From: Mycobacterium sp. IS-1742
GTDB taxonomy: Bacteria > Actinomycetota > Actinomycetes > Mycobacteriales > Mycobacteriaceae
Length of the DNA: 64,000 nt
Assembly: GCF_001500125.1 (NCBI RefSeq)
Contig: NZ_LQIV01000010.1
Span: forward strand, 1 to 64,000
Direction of reading: 5' to 3'
Of the stretch, positions 7,465 to 17,800 are shown piece by piece (within the stretch, counting starts at the first letter, position 1; the number at the start of each line of letters is the position of its first letter). The notes under the pieces are model-generated. The model was given only the letters and a program-made list of their open reading frames with translations. It did no database searches and was not told the origin of the DNA. Made by a program: the position numbers and the translations under genes.

Positions 7465-8642
7465 GACGCCCGCCTCTCCTGCCGCTCCAGCACCCGGTCC
7501 CGCTCGGCGGAGGTCTCGGCGAGACGGACCACCGTGCGCGCCAGCATGATCGCACCCTCGACGACGGCCTTGTCCGCGCTGGGTCCCGCCGCGGCGGCGG
7601 TGAACGCCGGCTGGTGGATGGACGCGCCGCCGGCGTCGATGCCCACGACCGGATGGATACCGGGGACCACCTGCGTGACGTTGCCCATGTCGGTGCTCCC
7701 GAGCGGCAGCGCCGCCTCGACCTCGGCGGGCACCGGGGTGCGGCCGACCCGCTCCATCTCGTCGCGGAACACCCCGGCCAGCCAGCGGTCCGGGGTCAGC
7801 TCGGCGTAGGCGGGTGCGGTCTCGGCGACCTCGTGGTCGCAGCCGGTGGCGACGGCGCCCGCCGTGAAGCACCCGGCCATCCGGCCCTCGAGCTCACGCA
7901 GCGCGGCCGACTCCGCGGCGCGCATCGTGTAGCGCAGCCGGGTCCGGGCCGGGATGACGTTGGTGGCCTGGCCCCCGTCGGTGACGATGCCGTGCACCAT
8001 CTGTCCCGGCGCCAACTGCTGGCGCAGCAGCCCGATGCCCACCTGCGCGACGGTGACGGCGTCACCGGCGTTGATCCCGAGGTGCGGAGCGACCGCCGCG
8101 TGCGACTCCCGGCCGGTGTAGGTGACGTCGACCTCCGAGAGCGCCAGCGACCGGGCGGCGGCGATGTCAACGGGCCCGGGGTGCAGCATCACCGCGACGG
8201 CGATGTCGTCGAAGACGCCCGCCTCGAGCATCAGCACCTTGCCCCCGCCCGCCTCCTCGGCGGGGGTGCCCACGAGCACGACCGTCAGCCCCAGGTCGTC
8301 GGCGACCTCGGCGAGCGCCAACGCGGTGCCGACGGCCGAGGCGGCGATGATGTTGTGGCCGCACGCGTGCCCGATGTCGGGCAGCGCGTCGTACTCCGCG
8401 CAGACGCCGACCACCAGCGGGCCGCTGCCGTAGGAGGCCCGGAACGCAGTGTCGAGGCCACCGACCGCTGAGGTCATCGCGAAGCCGTACTCGGCGACCA
8501 GCGCCTGTGTCTTGGCGCAGCTGCGGTACTCGGCGAACGCCAACTCCGGCTCGGCGTGGATCGCGTGGGACAACGCGACGAGGTCTCCGCGGCGGCGGTG
8601 GACGGCGTCTTCGACGCTCGTCGACGCGGTGGCGGAGGGCAT
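7461..8642 (-). CDS. amiB1: M20-family amidohydrolase
   Basis: This 393-residue paralogue of the next gene is first in the two-gene operon. Zinc ligands are in HACGHNIIAASAVG (~residues 93-106) and GTPAEEAGGGKV (~123-134); SDMGNV- and H-containing C-terminal motifs (GSTDMGNVTQVVPG, ~312-325) are typical of the AbgB/amidohydrolase branch, suggesting N-acyl amino acids or p-aminobenzoyl-glutamate-like substrates. It matches Rv3306c. The start at 8642 is 56 bp from the divergent deoD start, so the promoters share a short region. Confidence 0.86.
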   Translation of the reverse strand: MPSATASTSVEDAVHRRRGDLVALSHAIHAEPELAFAEYRSCAKTQALVAEYGFAMTSAVGGLDTAFRASYGSGPLVVGVCAEYDALPDIGHACGHNIIAASAVGTALALAEVADDLGLTVVLVGTPAEEAGGGKVLMLEAGVFDDIAVAVMLHPGPVDIAAARSLALSEVDVTYTGRESHAAVAPHLGINAGDAVTVAQVGIGLLRQQLAPGQMVHGIVTDGGQATNVIPARTRLRYTMRAAESAALRELEGRMAGCFTAGAVATGCDHEVAETAPAYAELTPDRWLAGVFRDEMERVGRTPVPAEVEAALPLGSTDMGNVTQVVPGIHPVVGIDAGGASIHQPAFTAAAAGPSADKAVVEGAIMLARTVVRLAETSAERDRVLERQERRAS

Positions 8643-8684
8643 TGACGCAGTATCTCACTGCCTGATCGCTCCCCGGCCGACAGC

Positions 8685-8690
8685 TAAGCT
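8685..8690 (+). promoter_or_regulatory. Predicted -10 (TAAGCT), deoD
   Basis: TAAGCT begins 14 nt before the deoD GTG, consistent with a leaderless or near-leaderless message. Confidence 0.5.
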
Positions 8691-8698
8691 CGCACACC

Positions 8699-9493
8699 GT
8701 GACCAGCCCGGCCGAGGTGGCCCAGCAAGCGGCGGCCGCGATCCGCGACCGCACCGGAGTCGACGCGCACGACGTCGTGGTGGTGCTCGGATCGGGCTGG
8801 GCGCCCGCGGTCGACGCCTTCGGCACCGCCACGGCGACCGTGCCGATGGCCGAGTTGCCCGGATTCACCCCGCCGACGGCGGCCGGTCACGGAGGGGTGG
8901 TGTCGTCCGTCCCGATCGGCGGGCACCGGGTGCTGCTGCTCGTCGGACGCATCCACGCCTACGAAGGCCACGATCTGCGCCATGTCGTGCACCCGGTCCG
9001 GGCTGCGTGCGCGGCGGGTGTGCGGACGGTCGTGCTGACCAACGCCGCCGGCGGCCTGCGGGACGACTTCGCCGTCGGCCAGCCGGTGCTGATCAGCGAC
9101 CACCTCAACCTCACCGGCCGCTCACCGCTGGTCGGGGCGCAGTTCGTGGATCTGGTCGACGCCTACGCACCGCGGTTGCGGACCGTCGCGAAGGCGATCG
9201 ACCCGACGCTGGCCGAAGGCGTCTACGCCGGGCTGCCGGGCCCGCACTACGAGACCCCGGCCGAGATCCGGATGCTGCGCACACTCGGCGCGGACCTGGT
9301 CGGGATGTCGACGGTGCACGAGACCATCGCCGCGCGCGCCGCGGGCGCCGACGTGCTGGCGATCTCTTTGGTGACCAACCTGGCCGCGGGCATGACCGGG
9401 CAGCCGCTCTCGCACCAGGAAGTGCTGGAGGCGGGCCGTCAGTCCGCGACGCGAATGGGCGCGCTGCTGGCCGGTGTCGTCGCGTCGCTCTGA
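8699..9493 (+). CDS. deoD: Purine nucleoside phosphorylase
   Basis: This 264-residue trimeric-type enzyme cleaves purine (deoxy)ribonucleosides with phosphate to the base and ribose 1-phosphate. Seen motifs are VVLGSGWAP (~residues 22-30), [15 protein letters not shown] (~108-115) and [14 protein letters not shown] with GMSTVHE (~180-205), all characteristic of the PNP/MTAP family. With pmmB, upp, add, deoA and cdd nearby it forms part of a nucleoside salvage neighbourhood. The final 55 bp overlap the convergent AbrB-family gene. Confidence 0.92.
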   Translation: MTSPAEVAQQAAAAIRDRTGVDAHDVVVVLGSGWAPAVDAFGTATATVPMAELPGFTPPTAAGHGGVVSSVPIGGHRVLLLVGRIHAYEGHDLRHVVHPVRAACAAGVRTVVLTNAAGGLRDDFAVGQPVLISDHLNLTGRSPLVGAQFVDLVDAYAPRLRTVAKAIDPTLAEGVYAGLPGPHYETPAEIRMLRTLGADLVGMSTVHETIAARAAGADVLAISLVTNLAAGMTGQPLSHQEVLEAGRQSATRMGALLAGVVASL

Positions 9494-10563
9494 TCGGGGG
9501 GACGACGGCTCCACCGCCGGCTCGCCCACACCACCACGCGGGCCAGCAGCGGCGAGGCGAACAGCATGAGCAGCACCCGCAACACCTGCGCGGCGATGAT
9601 GAACGTGACGTTCGAACCCGTCTCCACCGCCGTCGCGAGCACCGCGTACACGCCGCCGGGGCTGGTCGCGAGATATCCCTCGAGCGGCGTCAGCGCGGTG
9701 TAGTGCGCGAGCGCCACCCCGAGACCGGCCGTCGCGACGCCCAGCACGGCGATGAGTCCGAGCGCGGCGGGCAGGATCCGGCCGATCGCGCGCAGCGACG
9801 CGGTGGTGAAGGCCAGACCGGCCTGCCAGCCGATGACGAAGTAGGCGATCTGCACCAGCACCGTCGGGACCGACAACCCGAACGAAAACCCGGTCAGCTG
9901 CAACACCACGGTCAGCGCCATCGGCCCGAGCAGGCCGGCACCCGGTAACCGCAGCAGCCGTCCGCCCGCGGCGCCGAGCAGCACCAGGACGGCCAGCATG
10001 GCCAGGCTCAGATACCAAGGGGCGGCGCCCTGTTGCGTCACGTCGCCGGAGGGTCGGGATTCGCCGGGGTGGAAGACGAACGCCACGACCACCGGCATGG
10101 ACGCCGTCACCAGGGCCACCCGCAGGTACTGCACCACCGACACCACGCGGTCGTCGCCGCCGAGGTCGCGGGCGATGGCCACCAGACCGGAGGCGCCGCC
10201 CGCCGTCAGCGCCAGCGACCCGGTCAGCGGGGTGACGTCACGGTGCAGGCCGAGCAGCGCGCCGGCGACCACGCTCAGCAGCAGCGTCGCGACGACGACG
10301 CCCACGACGAACGGCCAGTCCGATCCGAGCGCGCTGAACGCGTCGCGCTGCACCATCGTGCCGATGTAGACGCCGAGCACCCCCTGGGCCACCACGCCCG
10401 CGGGGCGGGGCACCCCGGCGGGTGCGACCGAGAGCAGGGCGAGTGCGGCACCGACGGCCAGCGCCGCGAACAGACCGGCCGACGGCACCCCGGCCAGGGT
10501 CAGCGGAACGGTGACGGCGACCGACGCCGCGACCAGCAACACCCACTTCAGGATTCGGCGCAT
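9439..10563 (-). CDS. AbrB-family membrane protein
   Basis: This 374-residue integral membrane protein has about ten hydrophobic segments arranged as a duplication; the two halves each carry a related segment ([11 protein letters not shown] in the first, [15 protein letters not shown] further on). It belongs to the AbrB/AmoA-like membrane family, whose transport substrate is uncertain. ATG 10563 (MRRILKW) was preferred to 10590 because GGGGAGA lies at the right distance. The 3' end overlaps deoD by 55 bp. It diverges from a MarR gene across a shared operator region (10592-10660), so control by that regulator is likely. Confidence 0.8.
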   Translation of the reverse strand: MRRILKWVLLVAASVAVTVPLTLAGVPSAGLFAALAVGAALALLSVAPAGVPRPAGVVAQGVLGVYIGTMVQRDAFSALGSDWPFVVGVVVATLLLSVVAGALLGLHRDVTPLTGSLALTAGGASGLVAIARDLGGDDRVVSVVQYLRVALVTASMPVVVAFVFHPGESRPSGDVTQQGAAPWYLSLAMLAVLVLLGAAGGRLLRLPGAGLLGPMALTVVLQLTGFSFGLSVPTVLVQIAYFVIGWQAGLAFTTASLRAIGRILPAALGLIAVLGVATAGLGVALAHYTALTPLEGYLATSPGGVYAVLATAVETGSNVTFIIAAQVLRVLLMLFASPLLARVVVWASRRWSRRPPDQSDATTPASSAPIRVAD

Positions 10564-10591
10564 CACATCTCCCCACCGGCTCAGTGCCAAG

Positions 10592-10604
10592 TATGTCCTT
10601 CATA
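10592..10604. promoter_or_regulatory. Operator half 1 (TATG-N5-CATA)
   Basis: TATGTCCTTCATA is a hyphenated palindrome lying in the abrB-family promoter region. Its CCTTCATA part is the exact reverse complement of TATGAAGG in the second site (10649-10660). It is a likely MarR binding site. Confidence 0.55.
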
Positions 10605-10648
10605 AACCATCGATGCAACATGAGGTTTTCCGCTGTGATTGCCACAAA

Positions 10649-10660
10649 TATGAAGGTATA
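10649..10660. promoter_or_regulatory. Operator half 2 overlapping the marR -10
   Basis: TATGAAGGTATA repeats site 1 in inverted orientation. It overlaps the predicted marR -10 (TATAAC, 10657-10662), so occupancy should block marR transcription: autorepression. Confidence 0.55.
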
Positions 10661-10662
10661 AC
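10657..10662 (+). promoter_or_regulatory. Predicted -10 (TATAAC), marR
   Basis: TATAAC starts 12 nt before the ATG at 10669, the exact spacing for a leaderless mRNA. It supports ATG 10669 over TTG 10663. Confidence 0.5.
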
Positions 10663-10668
10663 TTGTTC

Positions 10669-11133
10669 ATGACCAAACGTGCCGTGCCCGCCACCGAGCC
10701 CGCCACCGAGCTTCGCGAGGCGATCATGGCGGTCGCCCGCCAGATGCGACGACACCGGCCCGACCACGGGCTGACGCTGAGCCAGCTCGAACTGCTCGGC
10801 GAAGTCAGCCGCTCGGGCGTCACCACCCCGGCCGAACTCGGCGCCCGCCTGCACGTGCGCGCGCAGTCTCTGACCGAGAGCATCAACGAACTGCTCGTCC
10901 GCAACCTCATCTCGCGTCGCCCCGACGACCGGGACCGGCGCAGGCAACTCATCGAGATGACCGCTGCCGGTGCGGCACTGCTCAAGGCCGACCGCGCCGA
11001 ACGCGACGCCTGGTTGCACCGGGCCATGGCCGACACGCTGACCGACCTGGAGTTCGACCTGCTCATGCTCGTCGCACCAGTGCTCCGCAAGCTGGCATTA
11101 ATTGACGGCAAAGCGGGCACACTTGCTCCATGA
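10669..11133 (+). CDS. MarR-family regulator
   Basis: This 154-residue winged-helix protein has the MarR layout: a helical N-terminus, the DNA-reading helix around VTTPAELGARLHVRAQSLTESI (~residues 53-74), then the wing RRPDDRDRRRQLIEMT (~85-100). Such proteins repress a neighbouring gene and release DNA on binding a small ligand. The divergent AbrB-family membrane gene and the paired inverted sites between them make that gene the likely target. The stop overlaps the pmmB start by four bases, so pmmB may be co-transcribed and share its control. The ligand is unknown. Confidence 0.88.
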   Translation: MTKRAVPATEPATELREAIMAVARQMRRHRPDHGLTLSQLELLGEVSRSGVTTPAELGARLHVRAQSLTESINELLVRNLISRRPDDRDRRRQLIEMTAAGAALLKADRAERDAWLHRAMADTLTDLEFDLLMLVAPVLRKLALIDGKAGTLAP

Positions 11134-12767
11134 CTTCCTCGGCGATCTCGACGACCGTGCAGGAATGGATTGCGCACGACCCCGACCCGCAAACTGCGGC
11201 GGAGTTGTCCGAGTGCAGTCCGGAGGAACTCGACGAGCGGTTCTCCCGCCCACTGACGTTCGGGACGGCAGGGCTGCGCGGGCCGCTGCGCGGCGGTCCG
11301 AACGGGATGAACCTGGCCGTCGTGCTGCGGACGACGTGGGCGGTGGCCAAGGTCCTCAAGGACCGCGGCATGGCCGGTTCGCAGGTCGTCGTCGGCCGGG
11401 ACGCCCGGCACCGCTCCGACGAATTCGCCCGCGCCGCCGCCGAAGTGCTCACCGCACAGGGGTTCGAGGTGGTGCTGCTGCTGGCGGCGGTACCGACCCC
11501 GATCGTGGCGTTCACCGTGCGGCACATGCACGCGGCCGCGGGCATCCAGATCACCGCGTCGCACAACCCGCCGACCGACAACGGCTACAAGGTGTACTTC
11601 GAAGAGGGTCTGCAGATCATCGGCCCCACCGACACCGACATCGAGGCAGCGGTCGCCGAGGCGCCGTTCGCCGACGAGATCCCCAGGGCCGAGGTGGAGA
11701 CCGGCGGGATGGAGGAGATCGCCCACTACGTCGAACGGGCCGCCAACGTCCGGCACGCCAAGGCGCCCGTGCGCGTGGCGTTCACCCCACTGCACGGCGT
11801 CGGCGGTGAATACGCGATGGACACGTTCGTCCGCGCAGGCATCGTCGACGTGCACGTGGTCGACAAGCAGTTCTCCCCCGACCCCGACTTCCCCACCGTG
11901 TCACTACCCAACCCCGAGGAGCCCGGCGCGGTCGACGCCCTGCTCGAACTGGCCGCCGACGTCGAGGCCGACGTCGCGATCGCGCTCGACCCGGACGCCG
12001 ACCGGTGCGCGGTCGGGGTGCCGACGCCCGACGGCTGGCGGATGCTCTCGGGTGACGAAACCGGTTGGCTGCTGGGCGATTACCTCCTCGCCCAGGTCGA
12101 GCCCGGCGAGGTCATGGACGCGACCATGGTGGCCACCACCGTGGTGTCCTCACGGATGCTCGCGGCAATCGCCGCCGCGCACGGCGCCCACCACGTCGAG
12201 ACGCTCACCGGTTTCAAGTGGCTCTCGCGCGCCGACGACGATCTGCCCGGCAAGACCATGGTGTACGCCTACGAGGAGGCCCTCGGCCACTGCGTGGATC
12301 CGGCCGCGGTCCGCGACAAGGACGGGATCAGCGCGGCGGTGCTGTTCTGCGACCTCGTCGGCGTGCTCAAGGAACAGGGCCGCACCGTGCTCGACGTGCT
12401 CGACGACCTGGCTCTGCGCCACGGGGTCCACGTCACCGCCGCCGTCAGTCGCCCGGTCGCCGACGCCGACGAGACCGCCGGGGTGATGGCCCGGTTGCGC
12501 GACACCCCGCCAGACCGCCTCGCCGGACACGAGGTGACCGTCACCGACCTGAGCACCTCACCCGAGCCGATGCGCTCGGATGCCCTGATCTTCGCCGGAG
12601 GCGACGCCGACACGTCGGTGCGCATGGTCGTGCGGCCATCCGGGACGGAGCCGAAAGTGAAGTCGTACATCGAGGTTCGGCGTTCCTGCGCCGGCGATCT
12701 GCCGAGAGCGCGCGCCGAGGCGCAGCAGGTGCGCGACGAGTTGGTGGCGCTGGCGCAGCAGTGGTGA
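11130..12767 (+). CDS. pmmB: Phosphomannomutase/phosphoglucomutase family
   Basis: This 545-residue alpha-D-phosphohexomutase moves phosphate between C1 and C6 (or C1 and C5 for pentoses). The phosphoserine loop is TASHNPPTDNGYKVYF (~residues 147-162), the Mg site is ALDPDADRCAVGV (~286-298), the sugar loop GDETGWLLGDYL follows, and the phosphate-binding RPSGTEPKVKSYIEV is near the C-terminus. Length and order match Rv3308. Its position among nucleoside phosphorylases suggests a phosphopentomutase role for ribose 1-phosphate, as inference. It overlaps marR by four bases and runs convergent with upp. Confidence 0.88.
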   Translation: MTSSAISTTVQEWIAHDPDPQTAAELSECSPEELDERFSRPLTFGTAGLRGPLRGGPNGMNLAVVLRTTWAVAKVLKDRGMAGSQVVVGRDARHRSDEFARAAAEVLTAQGFEVVLLLAAVPTPIVAFTVRHMHAAAGIQITASHNPPTDNGYKVYFEEGLQIIGPTDTDIEAAVAEAPFADEIPRAEVETGGMEEIAHYVERAANVRHAKAPVRVAFTPLHGVGGEYAMDTFVRAGIVDVHVVDKQFSPDPDFPTVSLPNPEEPGAVDALLELAADVEADVAIALDPDADRCAVGVPTPDGWRMLSGDETGWLLGDYLLAQVEPGEVMDATMVATTVVSSRMLAAIAAAHGAHHVETLTGFKWLSRADDDLPGKTMVYAYEEALGHCVDPAAVRDKDGISAAVLFCDLVGVLKEQGRTVLDVLDDLALRHGVHVTAAVSRPVADADETAGVMARLRDTPPDRLAGHEVTVTDLSTSPEPMRSDALIFAGGDADTSVRMVVRPSGTEPKVKSYIEVRRSCAGDLPRARAEAQQVRDELVALAQQW

Positions 12768-12781
12768 CGGACGGGTAGCGG

Positions 12782-13405
12782 TCAGCGCGGACCGAACTGC
12801 CGGTCCCCCGCGTCGCCGAGCCCGGGGACGATGTAGGCGGCCTCGTCGAGGCGTTCGTCGATCGTCGCGGTGAACAGCCGCATCTGCGGTGCGGCCTTCT
12901 CGAGGGTGGCGATGCCCTCCGGTGCGACCACCACACAGATGGCGGTGATGTCGACGGCGCCACGCGCCTGCAGCAGCCCGACGGTGTGGGCGAGCGAGCC
13001 ACCGGTGGCCAGCATCGGGTCGAGCACGAACACCGGCTGGGTGCTCAGATCGGCGGGCAGCGACTCCAGATACGGTGTCGGCTCGTGGGTTTCCTCGTTG
13101 CGGGCCACCCCGACGAACCCCACCCGCGCCTCGGGGATCAGCGCATGCGCCTGGTCGACCATCCCGAGCCCGGCCCGCAGCACCGGCACCAGCAGCGGCG
13201 GCTGCGCCAGCCGCGCCCCGGTCGTCACCGCCAGCGGGGTGCGCACCTCGACGTCCTCGCGGGCGGCGTCGCGAGTGGCCTCGTAGACCAGCATCAGCGT
13301 GAGATCGCGCAGCGCGGAACGGAAGGCCGCGTTGTCGGTGGCCTGATCGCGCAGCGTGGTCAGCCGCGCGGCGGCCAGCGGGTGATCGACGACGCGCACA
13401 TCCAT
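12782..13405 (-). CDS. upp: Uracil phosphoribosyltransferase
   Basis: This 207-residue enzyme makes UMP from uracil and PRPP. Motifs seen are [13 protein letters not shown] (~residues 75-87) and the PRPP loop [14 protein letters not shown] (~127-140); the C-terminal [11 protein letters not shown] is the uracil-binding end. Length matches the family. The ATG at 13405 has TAAGGT 13 nt upstream (13413-13418), pointing to a leaderless transcript. It diverges from the type VII-like pair at 13456. Confidence 0.93.
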   Translation of the reverse strand: MDVRVVDHPLAAARLTTLRDQATDNAAFRSALRDLTLMLVYEATRDAAREDVEVRTPLAVTTGARLAQPPLLVPVLRAGLGMVDQAHALIPEARVGFVGVARNEETHEPTPYLESLPADLSTQPVFVLDPMLATGGSLAHTVGLLQARGAVDITAICVVVAPEGIATLEKAAPQMRLFTATIDERLDEAAYIVPGLGDAGDRQFGPR

Positions 13406-13412
13406 GGCGCCG

Positions 13413-13418
13413 ACCTTA
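13413..13418 (-). promoter_or_regulatory. Predicted -10 (TAAGGT), upp
   Basis: TAAGGT begins 13 nt before the upp ATG. Confidence 0.5.
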
Positions 13419-13420
13419 GC

Positions 13421-13441
13421 GGGAACCGCCGAGGCGTTCCC
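13421..13441. promoter_or_regulatory. Inverted repeat between upp and the type VII-like gene
   Basis: GGGAAC and GTTCCC (6-bp perfect arms, 9-bp spacer) lie midway between the divergent starts. It is a candidate operator for either gene. The spacing is too short for a SigE/SigH-type GGAAC...GTT promoter. Confidence 0.35.
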
Positions 13442-13455
13442 AACGTCGTAATCGC

Positions 13456-13749
13456 ATGCACGCCGACACCGCCGCCATCCGCGCGCTGGCCCACACCGAC
13501 GCCGCGCACTCCACCGACCTCGCGGCCGCCGCGGCTGCGCTGAACGGTGTCCCGGTCACCGCCGCCGCGTCGTCGCTGGGGCCGGTCGGTGCGCGCTTCC
13601 TCGCCGCGCTGTCCGCCGCCGCCACCGCCGAATCCGCCACGGCCGCCGCCCTCGCCGACCGTGTCGCCGGCGGCGCGGCGGCCGCGCGGTCTTCGGCGAC
13701 GGCGTACGACCGGGCGCAGATGCGGGCCACCGCACTTCTCGGGGCCTGA
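13456..13749 (+). CDS. EspC-like (DUF2580) small type VII-associated protein
   Basis: This 97-residue Ala-rich helical protein has the size and composition of the EspC/DUF2580 family, small partners of type VII secretion substrates. No signal peptide is present. The tail holds a tyrosine (AYDRAQMRA) but not the canonical YxxxD/E export motif, because the fifth residue is Gln. It ends two bases before the NlpC/P60 gene, so they form an operon and probably a secreted or surface pair. The role is inferred from family and context only. Confidence 0.6.
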   Translation: MHADTAAIRALAHTDAAHSTDLAAAAAALNGVPVTAAASSLGPVGARFLAALSAAATAESATAAALADRVAGGAAAARSSATAYDRAQMRATALLGA

Positions 13750-13751
13750 CC

Positions 13752-14849
13752 GTGCCGGGCACGCTGGCGGAAGCGCTCGCGGCGCCGCTGCGCGAGGTGC
13801 GCTCCCTGGTCGGGCCCGGCTGGCCCGACGGTTCCGGTGGCCCGCCCGGCGTCGCGCTGGCGGGAGTCCGGGACGCGCTGACCGGCGCGTCGACCACCGC
13901 GCGTGCGTCGTGGCAGCGCGCCGGCGAAGGCTGGTCCGGCCAGGCGGCCGACAGTGCGGGCGCGTTCGCCGCGGCCACCACCGCGGCGGTCACCGGGTTG
14001 GCCGACCGCACGGGCCGGCTCAGCGCGGGCACCCGCGAGGCGGGCGCGGCCGTCGCGCGTGCCGCCGCCCGCCTGCAGGACATCGTCGAACGCTTCGAGT
14101 CCCGGGCGGCCGCGCTCGAATCCCATCTGGACACCCCGGGGGTCGCCGAGGAACTGCTCACCGAGGCGCGGCGCGCCCTGCGCGAGGCCGTCGCGATCGC
14201 CGAGGAGTTGCGCGCCGAACTCGACGGCCATGCCGGTGCGCTCAGCGCCCCCGGTGGCGGACCGGCGGCGCCGTCGGCTCCGACGGTTCCCGCCGGCTTC
14301 GGCGGGGGTGCACCGGCCGCACTCGGCGCCGCCACCCCGATGGGGTCCTTGGCGTCCATGGCGTCCCGGGCCTCGCCGGCATCGGAGGCCTCACCGGCGG
14401 AGGCGGCGGCGCGCCGCGGGACGGGCGCCGGGCCCGACCCCGGCGTGTTCGGCGACGGTGTGGCGGTGCGGTTGCCCGACGGCAGCACGGCCACCGCGCC
14501 GAACGCGGTCGCCGCCGATGCGGTGCGCCACGCACTGACCCAGCTGGGCGTGCCGTACCAGTGGGGCGGCACCACGCCCGGTGTCGGCCTGGACTGCAGC
14601 GGGCTGACGCAGTGGGCCTATCGCGAGGCCGGCCTGGATCTGCCCCGGCTCGCGCAGGAACAGGACGTCGGCGCCGCCGTCGACGCCGGGTCGCTGCGTC
14701 CCGGCGACCTCGCGGTGTGGGACGGACACGTCGCGATGGTCGTGGGCGACGGTGTCATGGTCGAGGCGGGCGATCCGGTCAAGCTCTCGGCGATCCGGAC
14801 GAGCAATGCGGGACAGGGCTTTCAAGGGTTCTGGCGGCCGACGGCGTGA
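13752..14849 (+). CDS. NlpC/P60 (C40) peptidoglycan hydrolase with WXG-like N-domain
   Basis: This 365-residue protein has two parts. The N-terminal ~170 residues are helical, contain a W-S-G turn (GWSGQAADSAG, ~residues 57-67) like WXG100-type proteins, and continue as a long coiled region. A Pro/Ala-rich linker leads to a C-terminal NlpC/P60 domain: VGLDCSGLTQWAY (~277-289) holds the catalytic Cys and GHVAMVVGDG (~325-334) the His. Such domains cut D-Glu to diaminopimelate bonds in stem peptides. There is no signal peptide, which fits export with its small partner by a type VII route. That route is inferred. GTG start. Confidence 0.75.
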   Translation: MPGTLAEALAAPLREVRSLVGPGWPDGSGGPPGVALAGVRDALTGASTTARASWQRAGEGWSGQAADSAGAFAAATTAAVTGLADRTGRLSAGTREAGAAVARAAARLQDIVERFESRAAALESHLDTPGVAEELLTEARRALREAVAIAEELRAELDGHAGALSAPGGGPAAPSAPTVPAGFGGGAPAALGAATPMGSLASMASRASPASEASPAEAAARRGTGAGPDPGVFGDGVAVRLPDGSTATAPNAVAADAVRHALTQLGVPYQWGGTTPGVGLDCSGLTQWAYREAGLDLPRLAQEQDVGAAVDAGSLRPGDLAVWDGHVAMVVGDGVMVEAGDPVKLSAIRTSNAGQGFQGFWRPTA

Positions 14850-14855
14850 CGTCGG

Positions 14856-17800
14856 TCAGGGCATCGCCTCGGCCCACGCCATCTGGCCCTCGTGGCCGAA
14901 GGCTTTGGCTCTCTCGCGGTAGCGGTCGCGAAGCTGTCGGTAGGTCGTCGCGTCCCCGCGACGTAGTGACAGCAGCGCGCGCATTCGCAGCAGCGCAAGC
15001 TCGCAGAACGCCGCGCCGTCGAACCGTGGGTGACCGGACAGGCGCGTCAACACCTCGTCGACCTCGGCGAGGTCGCGGTCCGTGCCCCGCTCGATCAGCG
15101 CGGACGCCAGGAGCGTCGTCGCCCACGGCACGTAGGAGAGCAGCCCGGTGTCGTACAACGTTTCGACACACGTCCGCAGCAACGGCAATGCGGACCAGTC
15201 CCCCTGCGCGAGGGCCTGCTCGGCAAGCCACGCGTCGATGACCGGAACCATCATCGAGAAGAACCGGCCGTCGACCGCCATCTCCCGCACCTGCCGCAGC
15301 AGCTCCGTCGCCCGCTTCGTCCGGCCGGACGCGTGGTTGAGCAGTACGCCCGCCGACGCGAACAATGCGAAGCCGTACGCGATGTCGTCGGCCGAGCGTT
15401 GCGCGATGTCCAGCGCCTCGTCACTGTTGCGGAGCGCGGCGTCGTCGGCCGGGATCACGCCGCTGGCGATCGCGTTCGTATAGGTGTAGACCATCACCGC
15501 CGCCCGGGACATCGGGTCGGCCTCGTTCGCCATGGCCACTGCGCGGTCGAAGTCCCGACGCCACCCAGGTCTGCCCAGCCACCAGCAGGCTGTGCACCGC
15601 ATCGCATACGCGAGCGCCAGCGGAGCGCCGAGCACGTAGCCCCCCAGCGCAGGGTCGTCATGAGCGAGGTCGATCACCATGTCGCAGCACCGCAGCGCTT
15701 CGGCGAACTCGCCGGTGAGAATCTTGATGGCGGCCGGGAACAACGCCATACCGACGGTGAGCGTCGGGTCGCCGATCGACTCCAGCAGCACCATCTGCTC
15801 GTCGACCAGTCGGGACGCTTCCGCCAACGTTCCGTCGATCAGCTGCTCGTTGACCAGGCCGGCCATGGCGATCGCCACCGACGCTTTGTCACCGGCCACC
15901 GCGCACAGTTCCTGCAGTTCTTCGAACCGCCGGCCACCAGCCAGCTCTTGTTTGCGGAATCCGTTGGCGCACAACAATGTTCGAGGCGCTATCCGTAGTT
16001 CGAGTTGACCCGGGTTGTCCGCTGAAAGGGCATCGGCCAGCATCGACGCCCGCTCCCAGCTCACCAGCGCCGCGCGGATGTCCCGCTGCTGGGACCACGC
16101 GGCAGCGCGCATGTGCCACTCGTAGGCGGCCCGCGGATCACCCGCGGCGTCGAGATGTTCGGCGATCAGCGCGGCGTTCTCGTCAATCGACGGCTCCTGC
16201 CGGGAGATCGCGTCGGCCAGCCGCCGGTGCAGCGCCGCACGGTCGGACCGGAGCTGGGACTCGTAGGCGACCGTTCGGATCAACGGATGACGGAAGGCGT
16301 ACTCCGCGTGCCCGGTGAACTTCACCTGGTCGATCAGTTCGGCCAGCAGCAGACCGTCGACCGCGGGCGCCACGCCCATCAAGGCCAGCAGGTCCGTGTC
16401 GAAACGCATTCCGATGACCGATGCCGCACACAGTGTGTCCTTGGCTGGTGGCTCCAAACGGTCGATACGTGCGGCGATCGTCGCCTGCAGCGTTGCCGGC
16501 ACGCTGATTTCGGCGACGTCCACGCGGCAGACGTACGCGCCACGTCGCCCGTGGAGAAGGCCTCGCTCGGCAAGGTCGCGCACGATCTCCTCGGCGAAGA
16601 ACGGGTTACCGGCGGCACGCTGCGCGACCGTCACCGCCAGGTCCACCACAGACCGATCGGCGCCCAGCAGTGCGCGGGCCAGGGCGGCGGACTCGGGATC
16701 GCTCAACGGCGCCAGCGTCAGTGTCTGCGCACCCGGAACCCGGCTCAGGGCACCGTGGAAATCCGGTCGGTGGGTGACCAGCACCATCGCACGCGTCTGC
16801 GGTATCACCGTCACGAAGTCGGCGAGCATCGCATCGCTGACCTCGTCGATCCAGTGCGCATCCTCGACGATGTAGAGGGCGGGCGAGCCGCGGGACACGG
16901 CGGCGGCCTTGACCATCCGCGACAATCGACGGCGGCGCGCGTCGGGATCGATGTTCGGTAGCGCGGCGTCCGGGTCCCGGATTTCCAGAAGGTCTTCGAA
17001 CAGCAGCAGATCCTGCTCGTCGGCGTCGTCGAAACGCGCCCGCAGTCGCGCCCGGACCACCTCGTCGTCGAGACCGGGCAGACCGGCGATCGTGCGCAGA
17101 AGCTGACCCACGACGTGGAACGGGACGTCGCTGATGTGGGATTCACAGAACGACCAGAACACCTCGACGCCGCGGCCCGCCGCCGCGCCGGCGATCTCGC
17201 GCGCCATTCTGCTCTTGCCGATCCCGGGCGGACCCACCAGTGCGACGACCGTCCCGGCGCCGTCGATGGACCGTTCGAGGATCCCCTCGACGGCCGCCAT
17301 CTCCCAGTGCCGTCCGACGAGTTGCGGCTCGGCGCGCCCGCCCACCGCATGGGGTGCCGCCATGCCCAGCAGGCGCCGTGCAGCCACGAGCTGGTCACAG
17401 CCCTTCACCACGACCTCCTCCGGCGCGCCGAGCACCGCGACATGCTCGACCAGGCGGGCCGTCGAGTCGCTGAGCAACACGCCGCCGGGCGGAGCCGCGG
17501 ACTCCATCCGCTGCGCCCAGCCCACGTGCTCGCCGACAGTGGTGAAACCCAGCGTCGGTGACGCGATGTCACCCGCGATCACCTGCCCTGAGTTCAGGCC
17601 GATTCGCAGTTGGAGCGCGGCGCCGTCGGTGCGCTCGACGGTCGCTGCGAGCTGCCCGGCCTGCCGCTGGATGCCCAGCGCCGCGAAACAGGCCCGCACC
17701 GCGTGGTCCTCGAGGGCGATCGGCGCGCCGAAGACCGCCATGATCCCGTCCCCGGTGAACTTGTCGACCGTCCCGCCGTACCGCTGCACCACCGCCGAGG

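Noticed and set aside
6292..7872. Extended 526-residue version of amiA1
   Set aside because: The first 136 residues are Arg/Gly-rich sequence overlapping amiB1, and the M20 fold begins at the ATG at 7464.
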